DNA of 64,000 bases from Taenia hydatigena (lineage: Eukaryota > Platyhelminthes > Cestoda > Cyclophyllidea > Taeniidae). The position numbers were made by a program, and so were the translations under genes. The notes beneath the pieces are model-generated. The model was not told where the DNA came from and did no database searches. It saw only the letters and a program-made list of their open reading frames with translations. This document shows positions 24,160 to 37,730 of the stretch, in pieces. Positions within the stretch are counted from its first letter, which is position 1. Each line of letters starts with the position of its first letter. The DNA lies in the NCBI GenBank assembly GCA_036345935.2, contig JADWOT020001848.1:236001-300000 (forward strand), in the 5' to 3' direction.

Positions 24160-26699
24160 ACAGGTAAGAAAATGTGACTTTGACCTCTTCGACGGCACAG
24201 CGCTGTTATCTGAGCCTTATCTAACAAAAGGCACAAAGCTTGTTAAGACTCAAGTCTTCACCATTGGCCCTCCGATGCGACTCATCGCGAGCATAGCAGC
24301 ACAAACGCCACACCCTTCTGGATTCGAAAGCTTCGTGACCGAGTGTCAAGAAACGGTGATTACACCTCCTCTCGAGTGACTCGCATGGATATGCGGTTCT
24401 CTCGGAGAGCACAGAGCACTGCATAATCGTTTCACAAGCAGAAGTGCTTCGGCATCCACGTCTGTATCGTAGTGAACTTGTCACCATCCTTTGGCACATT
24501 GAACTTTTCAATCCTAATATTTTGTAGCACTGTAGTCTTGTCCTTGCGCCTTCCAGCAAATCTTAGAAGCTAAGATCACTGCTGAGTATTTTTGAGTGAA
24601 CCTATCAAATCAGATCCAGCTTCTTATTGATGCCTTTCATATGGGCTGATTCCTCGAGCGTAGGCGAAGACTGCCCGGACCAGACTAATTAAGGTGAGTT
24701 GTCCGACGCCAAGCATGACCGATGCTGAGTAGCAATCAATTTGGCGCCTAGTCCCTCCGTCCACAGATTATCCTGCATGATAGGCACTGGCCGACAGATT
24801 GACGATGTGTCAAATGATGTCCCAAAGGAGAGTGAAGTAAGAAACCAATCCTGTAGCAATTTTAGTCCTTTCTTTCTTTGGCTTTACCTTCAGAACGCTT
24901 TCGATCGTAGTGCTTTGCTAACTAAAAGACGTTTTAAAATGCGCAATTGGACAAATTGAAATACTAAATCTGCCTGTCACAAACTTAGCTGTGATTGACA
25001 CCCATGAGGAGGGTATGAGACAATGACCATAAATAAATTAAAGCCATCGGATTCTGGTCCACATGCTCACTCACCAACTTAAGCAGACATTAACGCATAC
25101 GCAGGCGCTGCTTTGCAAACTTCAAATCATCGTATAAGTGGAAGTTTTATGCGTAGAAATGGTCGCCGCGAAGGATGAAGCAGAGACCAGCGAGCGGCAA
25201 AAACCAAAGTGGTTAAATACTTTAAGAGGACTCAAGATCCGTGTTTGATTAAATGTCAGCCGAGTTCATTAAAGTTGCAATTAAGTCAACACTGACTGCT
25301 AATTGGGAAATCACCATGAGCGATGCTGTAAGCCTGTCCACTCTCTAGATTCATGGCGAGCACGGCTGAAACAGACTCTATTCCAGCGATTAAAGCTCAA
25401 AATGCGTGAATGCATCAGCATTAACGTAATCATATGTTTTGTTACCATCTACTTTCCTCTAAGTGGCCTCGCGTGTTCACTACAAATTGCGTTGAACTGC
25501 GACACTTACTGGCTGTGGAGTGTAGCAGGAAATTGAGACATTTTGCACTAATTTATTCCGTCGATTCGAGGCTAGATATTTCTAGTTTTAAACAGATTTG
25601 TCATGCATTTATCAGTTTGCATTTAGGATACGAACATGCAAATGAGGCCAATTTAGCAGTTAACAATGAATTTATTTTAAAAGATGACGGACGCAGAGCT
25701 TGTTTGCAATTTCATTTGAACACATTCAAGCCTGTATAGGGCAACACAGGAAGTGAACATGACTTTTAGCCTTTTCCAGACTTAATCTTGTCCAAGAGCC
25801 TGATTGAATTGTTACGATGACAGAAGAAGGGTGAAGAGCGCTTTGCTACCTTATATCAATTACTCATTTGGTGATAGCCTTTGTCTAGATGCTCAAATCT
25901 GCTATCATTTCGGATGGTTGCACCACTTTGCAGTATCTAACGCTTAAGTATCTGCCGAAAACGGAGCAAATGACGATGATTGCGTTTTTTGATGAACGCA
26001 CTCGGGATTAGCAATGCGCAACAAACATTCTTTACATGAATCCAATTAAACCTACATTAGCACTTATGTTCCTATTAAGGCATCCTTAAACCTACTTTAA
26101 GTCCCATCAATATCAGAGTCCGATTGCCCTGATGTACAAAGATAATGCGGCGGAATAGAACACCTTCACCAATTAGGAAAAGCAGTAACACTGAATAGGA
26201 AGGAAAGAGGCAGGCTAAACTGTCTCCGTAGATTGAACTTGCACCTGAAACTACTAGGAGAGAACAACCTGCCTTGCACTGTGCTCTGGTTGGCACTCTT
26301 CACTTTTCTGCATTCAATTCCCTCTTTTCCTTTGCCGTCTAATTAACGGTTCTCTCCTACTCGTAGGAGAATCTTTGTAGAAATACAGACGGACTGGGAC
26401 CTGAATCGAAAATAAAGTGGCTGATATAAGACCAAAAATTGGCAAAGGAGTATAATACTTATATGTCGGTTCGATTAACGGTGCGTAGACAAGAGCATCA
26501 GAGACTTGCTACTGCATGCGGTGCTATCACATCAGCGCGTGCACACATAAAGCCTCACCTGAATGCTTCACACAGTAATCGCCTCTCGGCATGTGCTCGC
26601 TGTAACCTCATTACCCTAGTACTGAGTTTAAAGTAAGAATTCATCCAGCAAGCAGGCTTTGGTCGCAAAGTACAGGACAATGGCGATGAAGCCATTTAA

Positions 26700-26985
26700 A
26701 TGTAAAGAAATTCAATTTCGGGCATCCTAAAATGCTAGTTCTACTTAAATTTGTTAGTAGTGTTGTCTCAAAACGATATTAATGCTTTGCGTCAATCAGG
26801 CACCACTTGATCAATTAGCTAGCAAATTTTGCTGTCAATGCAATTCTTTACCGGACAAGCAAGACGATGACAGCTTCACTAGCTGATGGCTTAAGTGCGG
26901 CCTAACTGGATTCCTACCTTGACGAGATTTCTTATTTTCTCACGTTACTTCTGGTGAGAGGAATCCAACATCACCCACATGAGTG
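26700..26985 (+). repeat. Four-copy dispersed repeat, copy 1
   Basis: Shared core: 'CACTTGATCAATTAGCTAGC' and, about 100 bases on, a stretch with 'GATGACAG', 'GCTGATGGCTTAAGTGCGG' and 'CTTGACGAGATTTC'. Other copies lie at 31330-31620 and 36265-36550 (plus) and 45400-45530 (minus). Confidence 0.7.
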
Positions 26986-28199
26986 AACCATGAATCGATC
27001 GGATGTCTATTCCCTTAACTTTGCGTTTTGCTTGCATGCCTTTAGACTATGATTAAAGGGAAAGGCTTCAAACCTCAAACAATGCAGTTACGCCAAGTCT
27101 TATATAGAACTGTGAATAAAAACTGCGAAATCATCCTTAGGCATACGAAGGATTAAATAAATTGTAAAGTTATTAGACATTCAAAAGTAGCTGCAAGCAG
27201 TAAAAGCAAACTTAACTGGGAATAGATCAGAGGTTGTTAAGTAAACTTAGCACATACGGATATATGCCATCAGCTGTGAATATTCCCTGAGGGAACATGA
27301 AAATTCTATCTCAGCGTCAGTCTATTTAAAACAATTTATTATTATTAAAAACAAAAGAACTCACAATAACCACATCTCATTGCTTGCACCATGAGATGAA
27401 AATTAAGGCAGGGGAGCATGCCATTGACAAAAATACATGCGAAGTGCTGTTTCAACTTGTTTCAATTGCCGCCTGGACAGATGTTCACAGACCATGAGGA
27501 GGCATGAGAGCATGCCTTTGAACACGACCAACCTTCAAGTCTTCTAGATGGTAATCAAGAGCAGTCGAAATCTTAGTGGTTCTGGGTAACACTGGCGCCA
27601 TCGTCAATCGCACACTTACCATTACTGAATTTCTGTTTGCCACATCTGCACACACACGTGGTACAAAGCATATGCGAGTAGAATTGGCTGCCACATTGTA
27701 ACTAGTAGACTTCTATCCAAGGACACTAGTAAGAATATTATAATTTGTTGCCGTCTATGCACTACAAATGCTACTGCCATTTTCACTACCAGGGTCTCAG
27801 AAGAGCGATAATAACTACAGTTTTTGCTGTCTTGAGGGCAAGGAAGAAAGACAGTCAATTATTCTCAAATTCATTGGTGCGTTTATGAATTTATTTTACG
27901 TAGTTGAAATAATAATAATAATTTAAGCATAGCTACGCTAAAACAAGACTCCTTTAATTTGGGCCTGATTAAGTCAGATTCAGCCTAACCTGTGCTAGTC
28001 TGATCTAGGCTGTGATACTGTGCATTATTTAATCATGTCACGATCAAGACTGAGATGAGTAGAGAGATGGAAGGAAACCTGCAATGACACTGGCAGACGA
28101 TGAGGTAGGATGGAAGGTGAGAGAAGAGTAAGGGAGGCAGGGGTGCGAGTTGTTCTAATGGCACTGAGGTGGAAAACAAAGGTAAGGAGCTAAAATGCT

Positions 28200-28576
28200 A
28201 AGAGCACTTCCCTTTTCCGAATGAGTTGTGTGCGAGGAGCACACACGGTAAGACATAATGCAAGATCCAATACGTTTAAGCTTGCGGAGCGCGGTAAAGG
28301 ACAAAAACGACACTCATCAATGGTGAGCTGGAGTAGAACACAAAGTGGAGGCGTAAACAAGAGCTATCCTCTCCACCCACTTCAAAGACGATTGAAGACT
28401 CACTTGTAGTCTGCGTGTCTTGATCTCTAATGTCTGCAAGGAAGAAAGAAAGCGAGTTGATTAGGCAGGCCAGATTCAAGTGTTGGGACTGACTTGAATG
28501 GTAACGTTTAAGACGCCTTATTCAAGCTTGTCATAATCTATCCAAGGTTGCTAATCCAGTCTATTCTGACCTAGGT
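28200..28576 (-). repeat. R1 repeat with conserved splice-like core, copy 1
   Basis: On the minus strand a pyrimidine tract and CAG precede ACATTAGAGATCAAGACACG, followed by a GTGAGT. The related copy at 63561-63830 (plus) keeps the tract, the CAG and the residues ADIR-x-Q-x-TQT and SCLRL. The adjoining 28466-28576 piece recurs at 37731-37842 and, reversed, at 63493-63585. A weaker relative of the AGTCTGAT-type core is at 27960-28030. Confidence 0.6.
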
Positions 28577-29100
28577 GAGAATTCACAGAATGAAACGAGC
28601 TCTTGATTTCAAATTCTAAGTAACATTGGATCAATATGGGTGAAAAAAAAAGCTCTGTGTTCTTGCTATTCCCAAGTTCGTTGCCGAAATGCAATCATTA
28701 TGCTTCGACCACACCTATACTGTAAATTAAGAACTACGTCAAGCAATTGCGAAAGGAAACATACCACTAAGTCTTAACATTGACCAATTCCGGATCGAAA
28801 TTGCAAATATTTGCGCTAGTGCATCTCATCTAATCCATCGTTAAGTGAAGTTTACAAGTCATGCATTTGTTCTCACGCTTTTTGACAACTAACGAATCAA
28901 CTTGGTAAGAGTTGAGGCCAAGCAAGGGAAACTAACATTGCAAAGCAAAATTGCCATTTAAATTGGCGATGGCATTTGCAAGGGGATTTCGCTATGTTAC
29001 ATGCCACTGCATTGGGCATTATTCGGTCCAACAATCCTAATTTAACTAGCCTCCTATTCTTATTGCATCTGATGTTCAGGCGAGTGGTTTCAAGCATCGG
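28577..29100. repeat. Relative of the 38.8-39.7 kb sub-repeat array
   Basis: The run 'GTTCGTTGCCGAAATGCAAT' with 'GCTTCGACCACACCTA' at 28675-28720 aligns with 39130-39180. Further similarity continues to about 28810. No gene was seen. Confidence 0.55.
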
Positions 29101-29679
29101 CAGATCGTCCCACTCTTAGCTGCTTTGCACGTCAACAAGGCACCCCTTGAAGTTTGTCTTGGGGAAATCCTTTAGGGACTTAACTTACCCTAACACTTCG
29201 TTTAAGCACGAACGGCTCTGGCTTTGAAGTATTTGTCATCACGAGGAAGTCGCTTCAAGCCAGACGGTTGCATCTATTCGACTCCAATGACCCTCATCAA
29301 AGAGGATGTGAATCAGAAGAGCCAAACAGCCAAACATTCGGTCACGCTTAACATGTTGGCACAAATATGTCCACGCTAACGTGGCCATAAATGCGTTTTA
29401 TAAAAAGAAATGAGGGTAGAAAGTCCAATGTATCCAATGGATGCTCTTGATGAGGTGTAAGCTAGAACGCCGCACTTCTAACAGTGGCCTTCCAAAATAG
29501 GTCAACTTTGTAAAATTCGGGAATTTTTCACAAAAACTACTACTCTTCACAATATTTTTTTAGACACTTAGAGAGTTGGCAAAAATTACATTACCTTTGT
29601 GAGGTCGCATGGGATCTGTGCGAACTTCCAGTCAGTGGTTCTGAACGGGCGATATGTGATGAGACTTAGTGCAGTGAGC

Positions 29680-30370
29680 TTATTCACTTCCGTCTGCTTT
29701 GTAGGCAAGAGCAAGTGCTGTTGGAGATTGATTCCCATTTGGATTCAACTGTTCCTGTAAGACCTCGTCAGCGTTCGCAGAGTCGTCAACATTAGGCGAA
29801 ATTCTTGCTTTTTGCTTCGTCCCTCTGCTTAAGCAGTCTAGTGACTTCTTGAGCTCTCATCGCGAATGGGGATGGAAAGACCAGCAGGTTTGCGTGCAAT
29901 TGCACAGCACAATAAACTCACATTCAATCGCTTCCCTGAATAAGTGTAATCGGATCATGCTAAAACAGACTATCAAGCGGAACCTCGTTTTTACTTGAAA
30001 TCATTTTTTGTTGTTGGAATGACCAATAAATTGGTGGAATGCCATTTTAATTTGTCAAATATGTATGGGTGCCGAATTGGTCCCAAGAGCATGTGCAGAA
30101 GTTTGTCAAACATGATTTCAATTTAAAGATGCATTCGTCAAATTCAGTAAATTCGATTAAATAATTTAAGTAATACGAGAGCAAAATCACTTGCGAATTC
30201 TTGTTTTACCTTCCTTTTCAGGGTGCGTCCAAGGCGATGTCAGCGAGCCACAAAATGAGGACGCTAAGTTAGACACTGCTAAATGCAACACAATGAATGC
30301 CAGATCCCTTACATTCAATTCTCTTTTTGACGTCTGAGACCCTTTATTACCAAAGGTGTAATAAGTTTAA
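29680..30370 (+). repeat. Duplicated block shared with 35.58-36.11 kb
   Basis: Matching anchors are a Cys/Leu-rich stretch around 'GCTCTCATCG' at 29855 and 35737, and 'ACGCTAAGTTAG' at 30261 and 36011 followed by 'CCCTTACAT'. The order is kept, with indels. No gene was seen. Confidence 0.6.
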
Positions 30371-31329
30371 GTTAGGGAGAGACGTTAGAATTAAGGAAAA
30401 AGGCCTAAACCTCAAGGAATGCATGCTGCTTTCTTTTTGAGATGTAGCTAGCAAAATGAAATATTGTCATAAATATTTTTTGTGGGTTAAGCTCTTCTGG
30501 AAGTCTAACATTCACTTTGATTTAGAAAATGAACTTCTGGCCCCGCCTGTCTTTATTACATTAAGGTTGCATTGACTATACTGCAAAAAAGATTTGTTTA
30601 GATTTCATCGCGTGTGCTAATTGGATGTAAGATTTCTTGATCACTCAGAATTAAATCCAATTTAATCAAGTTGCTTGACTACTACCCCTAGTTGGTGAGG
30701 AAAGTAATTCCGGCTTGAAACCTGTACTAATTCGCCAAGCGTTTGTGAACAACTAATGTAGCCCTTGCAAATAACAGCATGGAACGTCTCATGACTTCGT
30801 AGGATTACAGGTTTTGCACTGCTTCTGAACCCTTTATAAACAGTCCCATGCGCTGCTTTTTCGAAAATGACTTAATAGAGTAGACAGGATACATTAAGAC
30901 TTGTATTTGTACTGACAGGCGCGCAACCGTATTTGAACCGTTTTAGACATTATTCGCTGCTAAAAAAAATTGCGCATTGAGGTTAAAGTTTTCTGAATAT
31001 GCTAGGAATCATGGCTATGATGTTCTTTTCCAAACAGCACCACAACTATTGCCTGCCGTCAACTTTGTTAGCAGTGTGTGGGTCATGCCCATCCATAAGA
31101 CAAAAGATGCCTAAGAGCAGCAGTTCACCTCAGGAACTTGCCATCTCAGTCATATGTGCAAAATGAAGACTTCACCTACGCTTCATACAGCAATCGAGCT
31201 TAAACAGAAGCTCAATATAACATCATTATTCAAGTATTAGGCTTAGAGTAAGCCTTTTATTTCAGATAGTAAGCTATCATTGCTAGTTAATAGACCATGG
31301 TGTAAAATTATTTACCGGTAAAGGCACGC

Positions 31330-31620
31330 ATTAATGATCATTCGAAAATGCTAGAACTACTTAATTTTGCTGGCAGAAATTCGGCAAAATGAAATCTAAA
31401 AGCAATGCTGGTCCTTTTGCTGAATAGGTCACTACTAGATCAATTAGCTAGGAAATGTTTATTTTAGATAAATTTTTCCAACAGGTGAGTAAAATGGTGA
31501 CAGATCAACTAGCAGTTGATCCAAGTGCAATCTAGCTGGATTCGTACCTTGGCGAGATTTCATATTTCTCCAAGTTGTTTCAAGAAAGGGAAATACAAAG
31601 TCAGCAACGTTAGCAAACCT
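31330..31620 (+). repeat. Four-copy dispersed repeat, copy 2
   Basis: Same layout as the copy at 26.7 kb, with 'AGATCAATTAGCTAGGAAAT', then 'GTTGATCCAAGTGC' and 'CTTGGCGAGATTTC'. Confidence 0.7.
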
Positions 31621-33795
31621 TGAATTAATATGCCTTCCTTTTCCAATAATTTTACTTTTCATTTGTTTATAATAAAGTGAAATGAGAAGACGAGTCCCCA
31701 AACATCGTGCAATCTAGATGAAATGATATTTGACAAATAACTGCAGATAAACACACAAAGCCATTTTTGCACTTGAAAGGTAAATCTGCATGATTACAAG
31801 AAGCTCAGTGTTTTAAAAGGCGACTGCTATGGTCAGATGCGTTCTCGCTTAAGAGGGCACCGCTAGCAAAAATTGAGCAAAATATAAGGAGGAATCTATG
31901 GAGTGGCAGCTTGCATACCTGGCACATGGTCCATTAAAGCAAACTTTTCGCAGAACTGGAGAACTCTGCAATCACTAGTAAGTTATTTCCAGAAATTATA
32001 ATGCAAAAAATGCACGAAAAATCAGCCATGCTCTAATCCTTCCATCAACAAGGCAGTTTTATCTAATTTTTGATGGCTGGGTACCACCAAGACAGCTGTG
32101 GTGTTAAAAACTACTTTTACAAAAGTCAAAGGTGTAAGAGTAGTCCCTTTTTCGCTCAGGTAGAATTTTATGCGCAGTATTGCAAGCGCTGTACAACCGG
32201 ATCCACTTTTTGTTAGGTTGTGCTTGATTCCACCTTCAATCTCGCCTTATAACTAAGATGATTGACATACTAGTGGCAAGGTTTATGTAGTGCTCGATGC
32301 TCTTCCGCCAAGACGCTCGATTTTAAAACTGCACCATTTCAATGACGTATGAGTTCAGCCAGGCTCTCATGAGATCCTGTAACACTGTAAATGGGGTTCC
32401 GTCCATTGTAAGAGGTATGCCTAAATCTTCGCCTTCTTCATGGCTCATCAACGGTATATCAGTGCTTTTCATGAGACTAAAATCAAAAGTTGTGCACTTT
32501 TAAACGATTTGTGGCCTCGAAGAATCGCATCTTTAACGTATCATCAGATGAATGGTCTCTTATCTATGTTTAGAGCTTGTGTACAACGAATGTCGCATAA
32601 CTTCATTTGGAAGATCGGCTGCTAAAATGCCTACTGGAAGGTCGGACACGTCAAACCAAGTCAGAAAGAAATTTATTTGGAGCTTAAACATGCTGCAAGC
32701 ATCACTCAAGGGAATTCGTCTAAGATTTTCTTCCGTGTTCCATGTGACATGATTTGATGGGAAATGTACAGCAGCTGCACGACGTTATGGGCCCGTGTGA
32801 GGATTAAAAAGCAACCTCCGTCATTGCTGCCCCTTACAAGATGACAAGCGGCACTCTTGTCCTTAAGTGCGATGACACCTTCTGATGCTCTCTCCATCGG
32901 TATATACTTTGCATAGGCTATCAGCGCATAGACAGTAGAAAGACTACATTGGCTGAAAAGAGGTGTAAACGCAGGTGCGAAGGAGAGAGGTAGCATGCAG
33001 AAATTATTCCCAACAAAGCTGATAGGTGGAAATGGGGCGAGAAGCACAACTGGGCAATCGAGTCGAAACCACGTTCCTCAAACGCACCTTATCTCCTTCA
33101 ACTTTCCTCACTGGGCATAAACACGTTGTCTCCTGCAGTAGTTTGGCAACAGTAGAAGCCATAGTTCATTTTCTTACATTTTGCAACGAAACTATTAAAG
33201 TTACGCCTTTGAAAAGAGATCTTCACATAAACCCATCACAAACCCATCTTCTGCAGAGAAAATCTTAATTTTACCTGGCAAATTTGATCTCTAGTGTTTC
33301 CTTGGATTGCAAGAAATCCGCTCCACTAAATTTGGTTAAACGACCGCTTATAGCAATGATTGACTGCTACAGAACTCAATATCACATAGCGGAATACAAG
33401 ATTAAGATTAATAGCACCGCGTGGCCTTAAAGTTAAAGCGCAGTCACGTTCATTTGCACCATGCGATCGGATTCTTGACATCAGTGATGATCCTGTCATT
33501 ATAGATCAGTTGCCCGGAATTCCCAAAAAATCTTGCAATCTGGACTAGAAACATTTAAACTTCTTTCTCCAGACAATGTTTATGTATTCAGGAGTAAAGA
33601 AGCTTAGTAAAGAAAGGCGTGTATTTCGACCTGATGAGAAACTTATGCACAAGAAGAGAGCAATCGACACTACTTGGACCACAAAATACAGGTAGGTGCC
33701 TGTCGCGCATGTGAATATTATAGGCGACTAGCAAAGCGTTGAAGTTGAGCCTTTTCTTACCTACAGGGACTAATGGAATGATAAAAAGGTGAGTT

Positions 33796-34030
33796 CTACT
33801 TGCAAGCTACCACTTTCTTCCAATTGGTGTCTCTGAATAAATCAAGGCGATTTCCACCACCAATTTTCAAGCGCTTTTTGTGATTGTGTGTAGGACAGGC
33901 TTTGAAGAATTCGTGTAGAGGTGTGAACACCTTTGGCAAATAACGAACTGCCTTCGTCATGACTGCCAACTTATCATTTATCTCGGGTGCCATGAAGAGG
34001 GTGCTCCGATGAAGTCTGTCTCGTCAAGAG
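33796..34030 (-). pseudogene. Broken AGC/GRK-like kinase fragment, K2 minus-strand arm
   Basis: The minus strand reads FMAPEINDKLAVMTKA, the kinase APE motif followed by the segment before D-x-W, but the D-x-W-S-L-G part is missing. FFKACPTHNHKKRLKIGGG and FRDTNWKKVVACK follow, matching the AGC pattern of end of C-lobe plus an F-x-x-x-x-W segment. A one-base shift separates the preceding activation-loop residues. The reading is open for 65 codons from a Met inside the motif. Confidence 0.62.
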
Positions 34031-34297
34031 GTCTTACATCTCAAGACACGTTTGGCAAACGGCCCGTCGTTTGATTACTTAATGATTCACGCCCATGGGG
34101 TGATTGCGACTAAGTAAGGAGATGCAACATCTACTCCTCAGGAAACGGGATTCTGTTGATTTGCCCGAGGAGTCGATATTGTCTCTACTCAACCATTTTG
34201 ATCCCATGAATGTAAATCATCAACTGACCGACATGTGCCGAATGTGCTGCCGTTCCGTTATGACTGAACAAAGGATCGTCTTTTAGATGTGTCTCGA

Positions 34298-34360
34298 GAG
34301 ATGAGTTCTCCTAAAAAGACAGACTTATTCAGAGCAACCTACTTTACGGCACATGAGATG
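34298..34360 (+). pseudogene. Activation-loop remnant, K2 plus-strand arm
   Basis: The plus strand reads SPKKTDLFRATYFTAHEMDYK, a decayed version of the K-T-x-F-T-x-T-P-x-F-M-A-P-E-I loop. It points away from the minus-strand arm ending at about 34030, keeping the head-to-head layout of the other copies. Similarity stops after this short stretch. Confidence 0.45.
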
Positions 34361-35579
34361 GATTATAAGCTGTACGACCTTAGGCATAACCATTGCTGTC
34401 GGTGATGAAGTTTGCTGTGTGGTGAAAAACAATCATGTCGGCGCCTAGTCTCTCCTTCCACAGATTGGCCTTTATGGCTGACGCTGGTTGACAGATTGAC
34501 GATATGTCAAACGAGGTCCTAAAGGAGAGTGAAGTGGAAAATCAATCCTGCGACAGTTCTAATTCTCTCTTCCTTTGGCTTTACCTTAAAGCGCTCTTGA
34601 ATGTATTGCTTTGCTTGCCAAAAGACATGCTAAAATGCGCACTTAGACAAGTTGGATTTCTAAATCGATTAGTTTAAGCCATCGAATTCTGGCCCACATA
34701 CACACACAAGACGAACTTCTACTCACCAAATTAAGCAGGCATTTGTGCATACGCAGGGACTGCTTTGCAAACGTCATTTCATCACCTAAGTGAGGAGCGA
34801 CATGCGTAGAATTGGTCGCCGTGAACGAGGGAGCAGAGACTGTTAAGTGACCGGAAGCAAAGTGGTTAAATACCCTGCAATGACTAAAGATCAGCACTTG
34901 ACTGAATGTCAGTAGAGTTCATCAGAGTTGTAATTGAGTCAAAGCTGGCCACTGCTGTAGATCTGTCCACTCTCTGGATTCGGAACGAGTACAGCTAACA
35001 CAAACTCCATCTCAGCGAATAACGTTCAAAAAGCGCGAACGCATCAGCATTTACGTAACCATGTAGTATTTCGTCACCATTCATTTCCTTCTAAAATAGC
35101 CCTCTTGAGTGGTCTCTGCAAATTATGCGATGATGGCTAATGGTTAATAAAGAATGGACGTTTGGTTGAATGTGTGTGGGGCGGATGTACGATCCCTGGA
35201 AAAGGGAAAATGAGGAGGAGCTAAAAGTTTTCTAGGCGGGATACTACGACTTCTTTCGATAGACTAGATAAATTGATGTGTGTGGATGTGTATGCGCGTG
35301 TGCCGATGGATTAATGACTGAATGGATGCAACATGAAGGAAGGTGGTGATTTAAGTGTGTATTTGACAGTCTGAAGGTGAATCTAAGGAAGGTTGGATGA
35401 AGAAGATGAGAAGAGATCTCAAATATGTACAGTTATTAAAATCACAACATCCACATGCACGTCACTACCATTAGTACATAATAAGTGCTTTGGTGTTACG
35501 AAATCGGACTTTATCCCCATTCATCTGGACTAAGGTGATAATAAAACGTGCGCCATGGTTAGGTTAATCTTATTCGATT

Positions 35580-36110
35580 CTTCCTCCTTTGCAGTCAAGA
35601 GCAAACGCTCTTGGAAGTGATATCTCTTTGCCATGCATTGCTCTCTGCAAGACCCCACCATCAACCGCAGAACCACCAACATCAGGTAAAATGCTTGCCC
35701 GTGGCTTCATCTCTCTGCCTAGCAATCGAGGGACTTCCTGCGCTCTCATCGTGAAGGAGAACGGAAAGGGTAACAGATGAGCGCAATTAAATCATGGCAA
35801 GCATGCCAACTAGCGGAATCTAGTTTCGTGATAAGTTCGTTGTTAAGCAAGTCAAAATCCGGAACACTCTTTCGCTGTTTGAAAAGGCAGTGAATTGCTG
35901 GAAAAGAACTTCAACAGATCAGGCATGCATAGATGTTGCGATCTATGTAATCTTGTTTTACTTTTGAATCGGAGTGTGTCTGAGGCGATCTTAAAGAGCT
36001 ATAAAAGGAAACGCTAAGTTAGGCATTCTTAAATACAGTGATTGCTGAATCCCTTACATACGGTCCTCTCTTTTAATTTCCACTTGGTCTTTCATTGACA
36101 AAGGAGTAAA
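35580..36110 (+). repeat. Duplicated block shared with 29.68-30.37 kb
   Basis: Second copy of the block described at 29.68 kb, in the same orientation but only about 5.8 kb downstream. It therefore does not follow the 9.5 kb spacing of the main tandem unit. Confidence 0.6.
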
Positions 36111-36264
36111 ATGCTCATCAATCATTTCGACTAAGGGTGTGTAGGTCATATCCATTTACAAAATTAAAGTTAAACAAGAGCAATGGCTTACCTCAGAGAC
36201 CTGTCACTGCATGCAGTGACACTGCGATGCCATCGCATTGGAAATCATTTATATGCAAAGGCAC

Positions 36265-36550
36265 TCAATTTAGATCATCTTAAAATAATGGTCCTACTCA
36301 AGTTTGACACTAATATTTTGCTCAAATGACCCACCACTTGATCAGTTAGCTAGCAATTTTCCATTGTAGGTACGAATACGCGGCAGGCGAGTGAAACGAT
36401 GACAGTTTTACTAGCAGCTGATCCAAGTGCGGTAGTTCAACCAGTAGTTGGTCCAAGCGCGTTTCAGCTGGATTCTTACCTTGGCGCGATTTCTTGTTTC
36501 CTCAAGTTAAATCAAGGGAAGGAAGTCTAACGTCACCCATGGGAGTATAC
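36265..36550 (+). repeat. Four-copy dispersed repeat, copy 3
   Basis: Contains 'CACTTGATCAGTTAGCTAGC', 'GCTGATCCAAGTGCGG' and 'CTTGGCGCGATTTC'. A short internal duplication of the 'CAAGTGCGGTAGTTCAACCA' part near 36425-36460 is special to this copy. Confidence 0.7.
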
Positions 36551-37730
36551 CTTAAATCAACAGAACGCTCTACCTCACCAGTTTTGATTATGATTGGATT
36601 GCTTCTAAAATAAGATGAATAGACGTAGCTTCAGACATCGTGCAATGCAGAGAAGCCATGTGTTACAGAACGTCCGCAGATAAAGGCACTAAATCTTTTT
36701 ACGTAATTAACGATCGAATCAGTCGCATTAATTAAGACATTTTGTCAACTTCAAGTGGTAATGAAAAAATCATGTCTGAGAATGAACTTAAGCTCTTAAA
36801 TAAAACTCGCGCATATGCATTGACGCTACCAACTGCGAATACTCTTTGAGGCTGCATGCAAACTGTACTTCTGATTCGGTCTATAAGATTGTTTTGTAAT
36901 TACAAAGCGAGTACTATTTAAAAGTTAAAGGAACTCTGGGAACACGAAACAAATAAGGGACAAATGTCATTGTGTGCAATATAGGACCGATTCGTGAGCA
37001 TGGATTCTGTGGGAAGTTTAGGATAAAGGAGCACGCCGTTGGATACTATTCCCATGAGCTGTTGTTTCCTTTTCGATTGCTACGCTTACTCTTTGGTCAC
37101 CATTGTACAGATCAAGAGGAATCGTGAGAACATATGTTTAGCTTAGATGAACCTTCAAGTCATCCGGATGGCAATCAAGCATGACCGAAATCTAAGTTCT
37201 AAACAGCGGCGGAACTCCGGTCAATCGCACATATACACACCTCCTTTAGCATCTGCCATTGGAATTCGTTAAGAGAATGGGAATGAAGACCTGACTATAG
37301 ACAATTCGAACGCGCTTCCTTGCCACCACGAAGACCACAGATACTTTAAATGCCTATCATCAATTTATGTCAATCATGTTTCATTCTTCCATTCATCTAT
37401 GTAAATTGGCTCTATTCATTCTACCATGTAACGATGAATCTCGGTTATACAATGCACTAGTCACTCTACCACTTCCTAACTCCAACCCAATTCGCAATCA
37501 GCCTATCACACGTGCGCCCAACATGGGTTAAATGGGCTGTTCATCTCCCGTCAAAATATGGCTACGCCGTGATTTTTTGCCACCTCTCCATATTTTCCTT
37601 TCCACACATTCGTCGAAACTTTTGCTTTATTCCTTTAGCCACTTGCCTTCATTCGTCTACGACTTCACCTCCTCACTTATCAGCATTCATATCTACACAA
37701 GTCATTATTAATAATCTCTAGTCGCTTGAG

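Larger units (their letters stand above)
22900..25515 (+). repeat. Kinase-bearing duplicated block, copy K1
   Basis: This block aligns by eye, in the same orientation, with the copy at 32.46-35.13 kb and, reversed, with 42.0-44.4 kb. Anchor runs include 'AACGATTTGTGG' near 22910, 'CACTCAAG' near 23010, 'CAACTGCACAATGACATGAG' near 23070, 'GACAGATTGACGATGTGTCA' near 24793 and 'GAATGCATCAGCATTAACGT' near 25409. Copies are well diverged, so the duplications are not recent. Confidence 0.75.
31800..35130 (+). repeat. Kinase-bearing duplicated block, copy K2
   Basis: The part from about 32460 repeats K1 in the same orientation about 9.5 kb downstream. The part from 31.8 to 35.1 kb also matches 42.0-45.2 kb in reverse. 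Anchors include 'GCACTACATAAACCTTGCC' (reverse of 32280-32300 and plus at 44585), 'CGTCAAACCAAGTCAG' at 32648 and 'GACAGATTGACGATATGTCA' near 34490. Confidence 0.75.
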
